A stretch of DNA of 64,000 nt, taken from NCBI GenBank assembly GCA_039105265.1, contig JAPFFF010000011.1:682001-746000 (forward strand), written 5' to 3'. The DNA comes from Tritrichomonas musculus (lineage: Eukaryota > Parabasalia > Tritrichomonadida > Tritrichomonadidae). A program made the translations under genes and the position numbers. Under the pieces are notes generated by a model. It made no database searches, had not been told where the DNA came from, and saw only the letters and a program-made list of their open reading frames with translations. Positions 52,876-61,869 of the stretch are shown one piece after another (positions within the stretch are counted from its first letter, which is position 1; each line of letters opens with the position of its first letter).

Positions 52876-54804
52876 TTAGAAATAATATTTATCTAGAAAT
52901 TTTTTTGTTTGGCATCTCATATAAATAAGGCGTGCATCAATTAATTCTTTTAATGCCTTATTTCTTCTTTTTAAAATAACAAGACGTTGTAATGAAATTG
53001 CTCTTTCTGCTGAGGCTTCTGAGCAAGGAGTAGGTTCTAATCGTAAAGCTATATCAGCAAAATTTCGGAATAAAGGATCTTCCATTATGATTTCCTAATT
53101 ATATGAATTACCATCAATAGTAGGTCTAAAATTGGGACATGCTTCTTTAAATGAATTTAGTAAATAGGCATCAAATTGTTTTTCAACAATTTCTTTTTCA
53201 TCTTTACTATATTTAAGAATATCACATATTTCAGATATACCAGATAAAGCTCTTCTAAAGTATGACTTTACTTCCTGTTTTGTTACTGTGATTGTAGGAT
53301 CAACTTGTTGAGTTTCTTCCTGGTAAAAAGTTTCTATAGTTTTTTGTCTTATGAAATCATTTTGATTTTCATCTGTGTCTTGAGAAGAAACATTGGAATG
53401 AAATTGAAAATCTTTCAGAGTTCCTTTCTTTCTTTTGAAGCCATTTTTTCTTTTAGTAATGTCATCGAATCCTTTTGGTGTTAATATATAACTTAAAAGC
53501 CAGAGATTACCTTCTTTTGAACTAATTGTGTAATTTTTCAAAGATACATGCATTTCTCTATAAAAATTAGGATTTTTTGATAAAGTAGATACTTCTTTCA
53601 TTGCGTCAATTGCTGATTCAATGATTTTGTATGCACTGGGTTATGGTTGGTTTGCATCTTCAAATATAAGGGTTAATTTTTTTAAAATCATTAGCATATT
53701 CTCCAAATCAATCATATCTTCAGTAATAAGTGGATGATTTTGTGATTGAAGATATTGATTAATTTCGTTTATATGTTTTTTAAAATACCTTATTATATCA
53801 TAATCATAAATCCAGCGGGTTTCAATAAATGTTGGGCATTTATTAGTGAAGGTACAGTCCGAATCATTTAATACTTTAGCAATGTTTCTAATGCTTGTGA
53901 CTAATTTATTAAAATTATTATCATGTAACACAACAAACTTGTATGCATTATTGATCCTATGACAAAGACATGGAACAACAATTAACTTTTTAATCATATC
54001 ATTATCTAAATGGCGCAATGAGTTATGATAAGATTCCTTGAACGCTTTTAATTGAGCGGTGTTTCCATCAACGACAACAGTAGATACCTTAACCTTAAAC
54101 TTCTCTATTAGATCAAGTCCTTTAGGGATTGTATTTACATAATCTTTGGCTTTACCACCTGTCATCACCTCTGTTGTAGCAACATATTCCCCCAACTTAT
54201 GTTTTGTGTCATGCAAAACGTAATCTAAATATTGCGTTTTCAATGTTGATCCTTCATCAAGCGATAGAGAAGAATAAGAAGAAGTGAATTGTTTCATTCG
54301 TTTCCTGTTTATTTCATATGCTAAAGATATAAAACGTTGTCGAAACTTGTCTCTTTTAGGTTGAGGAAATTCGCTTGTAAATCTTTCTTCAGGATCTTTG
54401 TAGGAACGTGCAAGGCACATTCCAAATTCTGCACAACTCCTGATAAAACTATACATAGTATCTGAACATGCATTCTCTAAAGACAAATTTAAGCGGCCAA
54501 CCAATATACATAATTGGTCAAAGAGTGTAATTGGTGAAACTTCATCATTTTCATCTTGAGTCGCTTCTTGGGCAAAGTTTCTAATATCCTCTTGTTGTTC
54601 TGTATCACGTACCCAAGTACAAACGTGATATTTTTTTTCTTTAATAGCTTTGCGATGATGGTCAATCCTTTTTTCATAATTGCACATAAACCGATTCCCT
54701 TGCTGATCAATGAATTTGCATTTGCAACACACAGTATCTTTAGTATCGTTTGGATTCTTTTTAAAGCGCAGATATGGCCTTGGGTCTCCTTCAAAATACA
54801 TCAT
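52876..54804 (-). pseudogene. hAT-superfamily transposase remains
   Basis: One reading frame of 643 codons interrupted by two in-frame stops, TAA at 53641 and TAG at 53095. The N-terminus (GDPRPYL, then CCKCKF, DHHRK, KYHVC) is a BED-like zinc finger. The middle has VVVDGNTAQLKAFKESY (catalytic Asp region near residue 245), then VPCLCHRINNAY, the hAT CxxH segment. The C-terminal part (PCSEASAERAISLQRLVILKRRNKAL) is the hAT dimerisation motif with SxxER. It cut and pasted a DNA transposon and is now inactive by its stops. Terminal inverted repeats and an 8-bp duplication could not be found by eye. Confidence 0.75.
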
Positions 54805-54950
54805 TTTAAAAATGAAATGATAGAATAGAAGTTATATTGTTCATTTTCTGAAAAAGAATGACCAACGTGGTCGGTTTTTGAAACTATGATTGGCCAAATT
54901 TTAAAGAAGTTCTGCTAAATAAATAATAAAATGTTAATTTATAGATCTTT

Positions 54951-55566
54951 GAATTATCATAATAAAGGTTTTTGAGAATTATCATAATAAAAAAGATATC
55001 AAATAACAATGATGTAACTTGTTGAGTACAACTGTGTATACTATTGATGTTATTTATCTGATATATAAGTACTTGTATTATATAAAATGCTTCTAAGAAT
55101 TATCATAATAAAAAAGATATCAAATAACAATGATGTAACTTGTTGAGTACAACTGTGTATACTATTGATGTTATTTATCTGATATATAAGTACTTGTATT
55201 ATATAAAATGCTTCTAAGAATTATCATAATAAAAAAGATATCAAATAACAATGATGTAACTTGTTGAGTACAACTGTGTATACTATTGATGTTATTTATC
55301 TGATATATAAGTACTTGTATTATATAAAATGCTTCTAAGAATTATCATAATAAAAAAGATATCAAATAACAATGATGTAACTTGTTGAGTACAACTGTGT
55401 ATACTATTGATGTTATTTATCTGATATATAAGTACTTGTATTATATAAAATGCTTCTAAGAATTATCATAATAAAAAAGATATCAAATAACAATGATGTA
55501 ACTTGTTGAGTACAACTGTGTATACTATTGATGTTATTTATATACAAGTATTTGTATACTATAAAA
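54951..55566. repeat. 121-bp tandem repeat array
   Basis: The unit starting GAATTATCATAATAAAAAAG begins at 54976, 55097, 55218, 55339 and 55460, an exact 121-base period, giving about 4.7 copies to 55540. A shorter preceding piece starts at 54951 and a diverged end runs to about 55566. The full copies look identical by eye, so the array expanded recently. No coding content. It lies between the hAT remains and the replication-like gene. Confidence 0.92.
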
Positions 55567-55683
55567 GTATCTCGTAACCTTAAAAAAAAATGAAATCACA
55601 ATAAATCCATTTTCTTTTCCTTTCTTTTCTTTATTTAACTTTTATTACTTTTTGATAAAAAAGATACATTGCAGAGCTTACCA

Positions 55684-56100
55684 TTACGTTTCGTGAATCG
55701 TATCATCATGTTTCTTGTTATCTGCTTTAATAGTCTTAATCGTATCATCATGTTTCTTCATAAACATCTTCTCATCTTCTAACTCTTTCAAATATTGTTG
55801 TTCTATAGTGTTTCTCATTTCGGTGAGAATAAAATAGACTGTGGAGTCGATAAACTTAATTGGTACGTTCTCAGTCTTTAGGATAGATATATTTTTGGAA
55901 TTAATTACTCTAAATTTCGTTATCGAATTATCTTCTAAGTTGGGTGTATTAAGCTCATCTAACTTATCTATTGGAGCGAATCGTTTATTACCATTAGTTA
56001 AGTATGTTGCGAGCTCTAATTCGAATCGTTTAGTAATATTCGGTACGAGAACCTTCTCGTAACAGTGTTCTCTTATTATTAACTCTTCCCCATCTCGCTT
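55684..56100 (-). other. Coding-like sequence downstream of the replication-like gene
   Basis: About 138 open codons in the same frame as the 56101-57330 gene, with protein-like composition (segments such as NITKRFELELATYL and IKFIDSTVYFILTEMRNT, and a short repeated KKHDDTI near the end). It has no ATG of its own near the start. It may be the C-terminal part of the same protein or a decayed continuation. Confidence 0.45.
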
Positions 56101-57330
56101 TCATGTAACTACTAGTATTGGAAAATTAAAGCTAAATTGTTTAAGTACATTGTTTATGTAATTATCGGTAATGTTGTACAAGTAGAATCCATTTACCTTG
56201 CCGGTAATGTCGTTAACGAAGTATGAGAACAGTGCTATTTTGTTATCTAAATCGACGACGAGTAAGTTATATTCTAATTTGTTTAATACAGACTTCCATT
56301 GGTTGTTAATGGGATTGTGATAGATTAACTCTTGTGGAAGTAGTTCGGTGAGATAGTTAAGATGGTTATGGATATACTCTTCACTAACAGCATTGTTGTT
56401 TATATAGAACGTTATCTCCAATCGTAACAAACCTGTATCCAAACTATCGTTAATGCTGTTCCGTAACTGCTCATCTGGATTGTATAACCAATCCGCTATA
56501 TGTGATCCGATCTTACCTCTAACGGATGGACTCTCGATAGATTGGACGAACTTGTTATAGAATTTGTATCTAACTCTGCCGTGTTCTGTGTTATGGATGA
56601 AGGTTAAGCAATTCTTACCAACTAGTTTGTCGTTATCCATAATTACGTAGTCTCCATCGTTATTGGAACCTTCCAAAACATAATCGTTATTGTCTATCAG
56701 ATACTGGATCACCTCTTTTTTGTTAATAACACCAGCGAAGTCTTGTGTAAAGTCGATATCGTTAATGTAGATACCTTCATTGTTAAAGGATTTAATAGCT
56801 TCTTCGCTAGTAATTAATGCGAATACATCGTTAACTGGAATCGCTGGTAATGCAACTTTAATGTACTGTTTATAGTATTCACCTTCTTTGCTACTATACG
56901 TTGGTTTAATATATCGTTTGTTAACGTTAATATCATGGGACTGTAATATTCGTTTAATCTTAGATGTGTGTTCTGCGAGGTACTTCGATAGATAATCGTT
57001 CTTGTTCTTGTTATGCAGATCTATCCGACATATCGGACTTTGCTCACAAATTGGAACCATGTAATAGAAGATAATGTTGTCGCAGAATCTATCACTTAAT
57101 GGATTAAGCTTATGGTTGTTAGTAGATCTTTCTATATAATCTATATCGGATATATTGTTCCAGTTAATCGTTTTCGTGAGATTATACAACATCGTTTCTG
57201 GTTTAACGTTCTTGCGCTGTACATGCTTTAACGGAATCGTTATCGAATACGAACTAATATCGTTTATAGTAATCTCTTTACGAGTGTGGAAGTCGAGTTC
57301 GAATAATCTGGCTTCTTCTTCGCTGTTCAT
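56101..57330 (-). CDS. Replication-protein-like gene of a non-Polinton element (409 aa)
   Basis: A 409-residue protein I cannot firmly name. Landmarks are a DIDFTQDFAG strand near residue 191, a segment RVRYKFYNKFVQSIESPSVRG near 255-275, GLLRLEITFYI near 315 and a YFVNDITGKVNGFYLY stretch near 370-386. The order of an acidic strand, a Lys/Tyr-containing helix and a RLEI strand is reminiscent of phage and plasmid replication-initiation nucleases. Similar proteins occur in mobile DNA of other AT-rich eukaryotes as far as I recall. No HUH motif is evident. Base usage (TTA, CGA and GTT words) differs from the flanking elements. It may belong to a separate mobile element. Confidence 0.4.
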   Translation of the reverse strand: MNSEEEARLFELDFHTRKEITINDISSYSITIPLKHVQRKNVKPETMLYNLTKTINWNNISDIDYIERSTNNHKLNPLSDRFCDNIIFYYMVPICEQSPICRIDLHNKNKNDYLSKYLAEHTSKIKRILQSHDINVNKRYIKPTYSSKEGEYYKQYIKVALPAIPVNDVFALITSEEAIKSFNNEGIYINDIDFTQDFAGVINKKEVIQYLIDNNDYVLEGSNNDGDYVIMDNDKLVGKNCLTFIHNTEHGRVRYKFYNKFVQSIESPSVRGKIGSHIADWLYNPDEQLRNSINDSLDTGLLRLEITFYINNNAVSEEYIHNHLNYLTELLPQELIYHNPINNQWKSVLNKLEYNLLVVDLDNKIALFSYFVNDITGKVNGFYLYNITDNYINNVLKQFSFNFPILVVT

Positions 57331-58007
57331 GTTTCGTTTAAAGAAAAATGTTACATGCGGAAATGATCTTGTGCTAGTTTAATGCAGTAGTAGGAATAAA
57401 AAAGTTAAATTAAAATTGGTTTAGAATAGCTGGATCGTTTATGATAAGTTCGTTAGTGATATACATTTATGATCGATTCTTAACGGTACAAACCAAAAAT
57501 AATAGACCTACTGTGCAGATGATCCTACGCAAGTGCCCATTCGAGGGGTCTTATGAATTGTAAACCATTTCAATTGGTAAAGGAACCTGTTCCTCTCCTT
57601 GTACATCTCTTCTGTAACTCATTTAAAGCAAAAATAAACCTCATTATCACCTTATTCGTTCATCAATGTTAGCATACCCCACGTAACCTATAATGTCACC
57701 GTAACTTTCGCCATTTGACTTCATCAAACTTTTCTACGCAAATAAAATGTTTGAGGATATGCCAACGACTAATGCCAGCGACGTAGGAATAAAAATATGA
57801 AAATAATTATGATAGAGGGCTTGTTTACATTCTATTTTTGGGGCTATTTTAATGGAGTTTGAAATTTGCTGGAAGGGGGTTGGAGGGGGTTTCATTTCTT
57901 CAAAAGTTAAGGATGGGCGAACTTTGGTGAGCCCTCCTTAACATATCTAACTACGCTCCGAAGGATATTTAACTGATAACACCAAGAAAAAGAAACGAAA
58001 GCCAGTA
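57331..58007. other. Non-coding spacer between replication-like gene and family C
   Basis: No ORF of note. Contains the repeated words GTAGGAATAAAAA (57390 and 57783) and G-rich runs GGAAGGGGGTTGGAGGGGG near 57871-57890. The left terminus of family C should lie here or just beyond but cannot be recognised, because the partner end is outside the window. Confidence 0.4.
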
Positions 58008-58043
58008 TTGCACCGACCAGGAATCAATAAAGAATATAAAAGG

Positions 58044-58962
58044 ATGGGCGGTATAAATCAATACAGGCAATACATAAACGACTATATAGATAAGGCAATG
58101 CAAGGGCTTGTATCTATGGATGACTTCGACAGCAGAATTAATCTGAACGAAATAAATAACATCGCAGCGAATACACTAAAGGACCATCAAGAAGAAATGT
58201 CAGGCGCATTCATTGCTCCCATCCATCCATCGGTAAATATTAAATACAATTCCGTTAATGTTATCGTAGGTAAACAGAATATGGGTAAGACAGTAATTGC
58301 CCTACAGGAAATCATTAAGATATCTCTTTTATACACACATCATTTGCTCGTTTATGTCACTAAAGATGGAGAAGAAAATGACCGTAGCTGGAGAGCATTA
58401 AGAGACCTTTTCAGCCCAACATTGCCTTACGTAACAATTGCTGAGGCCGATGCAGAGAATTACATCAGGAATCTTATCGGAGCGAAAAACTTATACTATA
58501 AGATAAAGCATGGGGAAACTACAGAGCAACAGGAAGGTGAACGAATACAGCAAATGAAAGAGCTCCTTCATGTGAATAATTATTAAATTCTTGCATACTC
58601 TTGTGCTCTTCGATGATATCAGTAACAGCAAGTTATTCTCCAACGAAGAATCCTTTTTCAGCCAAGCAATAAAGCGGTGCAGGCATACGAACATGTCTTA
58701 TTTCTTATTGATTCAGGGATGGAAAGGATTGAAACCACATGTGAAGAATGAGATTACATCATTGTTCATCTTTCCTTGCTTCAACGACCAACAGTTAAGG
58801 TATATATATTCACAGGCCGCATCGAATCTATCATGGGAAGACTTTAATTACTATTACAAGCTCATGGTAGACTATAAAAGGAGACATCCAGATTCCTATC
58901 CGGCTCTTTGTGTGCAGGTAACAGACGGTGGAGAAACAAACATTATAGGAGGACAAAAATAA
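58044..58962 (+). pseudogene. Genome-packaging ATPase gene, family C (broken)
   Basis: Homologue of the other Polinton ATPases. A SGAFIAPIHPSVNIKYN segment precedes the P-loop VGKQNMGKT. A strand with LVLFDDIS corresponds to Walker B, followed by a LLIQGWKG sensor strand and a C-terminal FxxxQLRYIYSQ segment like RQKLGYIYQQ in family A. It follows the element's left side and is convergent with the small wHTH-like gene. The copy is broken and treated as a fossil. Confidence 0.75.
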
Positions 58963-58963
58963 C

Positions 58964-59275
58964 TTATTGCTGCTCTCCATTGACAACCTTAATGATTTCA
59001 CCAATAGCTTTCTTTATCTGGTCTATATCGCTCCTCAATTGCTCGATTTGTGTTTCTACATAGTTTTCTTCTTCTGGCTCTTTCATCTTCTTCAGCATCA
59101 GCACTCCTTTTATCTTCGTTATACGGTATCCTTCTATGTGATACATCTTGTTGAGCTTATGCGTCGTTAATGCATCTACCGATTCTTTATTTTTGTTGTA
59201 CCATAAATTGAACTCATCCGGTGAACGAAATTCTTTGTTCGGGTGTGTTATGGGCTCTATTATTTTCAGATTCAT
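58964..59275 (-). CDS. Small winged-helix-like Polinton protein (103 aa), family C
   Basis: A 103-residue protein. Residues about 14-62 (KEFRSPDEFNLWYNKNKES, HKLNKMYHIEGYRITKIKGVLMLK) match the partial family A protein at 1-189, and the last 40 residues form a charged helix (EEENYVETQIEQLRSDIDQIKKAIGEI), likely a coiled coil. The pattern suggests a small winged-helix DNA-binding unit with an oligomerisation helix; this is inference. Conservation of the domain and of its position before the amphipathic gene supports a real role. Confidence 0.55.
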   Translation of the reverse strand: MNLKIIEPITHPNKEFRSPDEFNLWYNKNKESVDALTTHKLNKMYHIEGYRITKIKGVLMLKKMKEPEEENYVETQIEQLRSDIDQIKKAIGEIIKVVNGEQQ

Positions 59276-59319
59276 GCTATTTAATAATGAATAAAAATCT
59301 CTATTTTGTTTCGGTTAAA

Positions 59320-59448
59320 ATGAATCTTACTGATTTCTTTCTAGCCTGTTTGACCGTAATTGAATTCGTTAATCTATTATTAAAGCTATCTGAACTGGCT
59401 CCCGACCCGCCTCTCACTGAAGAAATGCGATGCAAACTCTACAGCTAA
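59320..59448 (+). CDS. Single-pass membrane microprotein (42 aa), family C
   Basis: The start is taken at the ATG at 59320 (TTAAAATG); an in-frame ATG 33 bases upstream is also possible. A hydrophobic helix (FFLACLTVIEFVNLLLKLSEL) is followed by APDPPLTEEMRCKLYS, matching the tails in A2 and B. It lies between the small wHTH-like and amphipathic genes, not before the ATPase, so the gene has moved relative to A and B but kept its form. Confidence 0.6.
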   Translation: MNLTDFFLACLTVIEFVNLLLKLSELAPDPPLTEEMRCKLYS

Positions 59449-59466
59449 CACCCATGCAAAAATATC

Positions 59467-59760
59467 TTAGTAGTCATTAAGGAATGGGTATTGTTCTGTG
59501 TTCAGTAGCACTTTTCTCTTACCTGCATTGCCGCCAATCATATTTTTACTGCCGTTACTACCGCTTAATTTATTGTTGACTTTACCGGCAACATCACCAA
59601 CTTTTCCGATTATATCTCCAACTGGGCCTCCAATTATGTCTTTAGCTATGGGCGCTACTTTATTGACCAATTCTGCACCTTTCTTCAGTACTGGTAAGGC
59701 CTTTCCGATGATATTCTTTGCCCCTTTAACGATATTCTTGAACCAACTTCCAAACGCCAT
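59467..59760 (-). CDS. Short amphipathic capsid-associated protein (97 aa), family C
   Basis: A 97-residue protein with a first half of Lys-containing amphipathic helices (FGSWFKNIVKGAKNIIGKALP), a hydrophobic Gly/Val/Ile centre (IAKDIIGGPVGDIIGKVGDVAGKV) and a short basic tail (GKRKVLLN). Counterpart of the 84-residue A1 and 177-residue D proteins, and likewise placed divergently beside the MCP gene. Probably an internal or membrane-active virion component (inference). Confidence 0.6.
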   Translation of the reverse strand: MAFGSWFKNIVKGAKNIIGKALPVLKKGAELVNKVAPIAKDIIGGPVGDIIGKVGDVAGKVNNKLSGSNGSKNMIGGNAGKRKVLLNTEQYPFLNDY

Positions 59761-59845
59761 CTGTGTGTTTTCATGAGAGAGAAAAATCTATATTGCGCTT
59801 TTATTATCCGATAATTTTGTTTTTTATTGATAACTAAAAGAGTAC

Positions 59846-61623
59846 ATGACATACCAAAACGCTCAAGCTAAGAAAACAGGTAACAATGAAGGAGACGTTC
59901 TTTCTTCCAGAATAAGATGCGTAATCTGATACAACGCAACGGTGGGGATAATTCATTTTCGTTTGTGATGGAAGAGTTTACCAATAAGGATGCACCAATG
60001 CCAGTAGGAACAAAAACGAGAATAAAATTGACCCATACAGGCCATACAATAACACAAATAGAGAAATCATTCAGCACCATCCTTCTGGACTTTAGTATTA
60101 AGTTATCAGAAAAGATTGACGTTTCTGCAGACACTAACAGCATAATGAAATTATTTGTTGGATTCAAGAACGCAGTAGAGTTCTATGAAGACTGTAGATT
60201 CTGGATTAACGGCAAACTATTAGATTCATACAGGCAAGATGAATTACAGCGCGAATCTTTTGCCTATAACAGCATTAAACCAAGAGACGCTAAAGCAACA
60301 TCCAAGTTCTCTCACAGCACCTGGGAAAATGTATCACAATATAGCCCATCAGTCTGTGGCTGTTATTTAGACCTCAAAGATATTGCTGACGGGCAAATAC
60401 ATAAGCTTACTATAGAGTTGACCATTCCATTTATCGACCAGCTTGCATTACAAGCATGGCAATTGTACCCTAATGCCATTTGCGGTGAAATAGAGGAAGA
60501 AGTAAAGACATCATTAAGAGCAATGGTATGGGCACAAGTTAATCCAAATATCGTCAAGGAAACATTACAGTTCCTAGAGGATAAAGAAATAGATGAACAA
60601 ATGCCAGCAGTAATACCAATAACAAGGAAGTTCACTCAGGTTGGCCTTCCATCTACAATCGTTACACACTATTCAGGCTCGCAAGCACCATCACAAAAGC
60701 TGCATATCGAATACCAACGTTACAAAGGCGCAAATGTATACGATGACGACGTACTAGAGCACCCAACAATAGATTTCGGTTATACCGATGATGAATACGA
60801 TAAATATGGTGTAACAAAGGAAGACAGTAATAAAGCAGTATTCGCAGAGCTCATTGCTGCAGGTAATCCTGATAAACCATTAGATGCAGGCGATACAGTA
60901 AAAATAATCAAGAGTGAATTAAAGGGCGCACTACTTGTTTCATCGAAGAAAGCAGACAACATTAACCTTAAGGTCGGTAAAGTTGTGTTAGATGTTGTTG
61001 GTGGAACTATACAATTAGGCAGAAGTAATCTTGCTGGATTCGGGCTCAAACCAGATGTATATAAAGGCCTCGTCAGAGAACTGCAAACACCATTATTGAT
61101 ACCATCACAGGAACTCACAAGAGAAATATTTAAGGGCACAGCAAAGGTAAACGGATTAGAAATCAGTAAGAGCATTCCATTACGCAACGCTACGAATATC
61201 ACAATGATGTTCCCTAAGAGCCCTGCAGATATAACATGCTTCGAGAATATAATGTACCAGAATGTGCAATTGGTGGTTAATAAGAGAACCTATCCGGATG
61301 CAGAATTCCAGAGCACCTGTGGAGCTCGCTTCTACCAACATCAATTAATCGCTAACGAATTAGATGGAGCATTAGAGGCAACACAAGAGTTCGAAGACAG
61401 CTTTACTCAACCGCTAAACGACCCTGTTACCGGTAAGAGATACACTAAACATACTTTATCACTAAAGCAAACAATAACGAACTACCACCAGAGTTCTGCA
61501 ATTCACTTAACCAGAGATACATCTCATTTCAGTACTGTAGAGCTACATGTGAAGGATACCTGGATGGCGAAACAGAAGTTCATTGCAGTTTCATTCAGAG
61601 AGACAATTACTGCGATAGTTTAG
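59846..61623 (+). pseudogene. Major capsid protein gene, family C (broken)
   Basis: Closely related to the family A MCP: NSFSFVMEEF, KLFVGFKNA, HSTWENVSQYS, LALQAWQLYPN, TRKFTQVGLP, LAGFGLKPDV, IPSQEL, NATNITMMFPKSP and FEDSFTQPLNDPVTGKRY match in order. Most of the protein is readable in one frame from 59917. It represents the double jelly-roll capsid protein. The copy is broken and treated as a fossil. Confidence 0.75.
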
Positions 61624-61772
61624 TGTGGTACGCTAATCTTTTACCACCAGATGATAACAGAAAATATGAATATATAGGCACTAAAAGGAACTTCAGAGTG
61701 TGGTTTACTGACCCGAACGGGAATGAGATAACGCCCGATAATTTTACTTTATTCCTGAAGTTAGAGTTTTGA
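61624..61772 (+). pseudogene. Minor capsid-like piece, family C
   Basis: A short stretch encoding WYANLLPPDDNRKY and FRVWFTDPNGNEITPDNF, matching the C-terminus of the 116-residue family A protein (WFTDMKGNVIEPESF). A fossil piece of that gene directly after the MCP. Confidence 0.5.
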
Positions 61773-61869
61773 CTCAAAGCGAAAGCTAATTTTTTTGCCT
61801 AAAAGCATAAACAGTGATGATTGCGCGCTTTAGCAGCGCTTTCTGCACTTTTTTGCATAGCAAAAAGTG

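Noticed and set aside
54976-55540. Regular repeats considered as a CRISPR array
   Set aside because: The whole 121-base unit is repeated, with no variable spacers, and the genome is eukaryotic. It is a plain tandem repeat.
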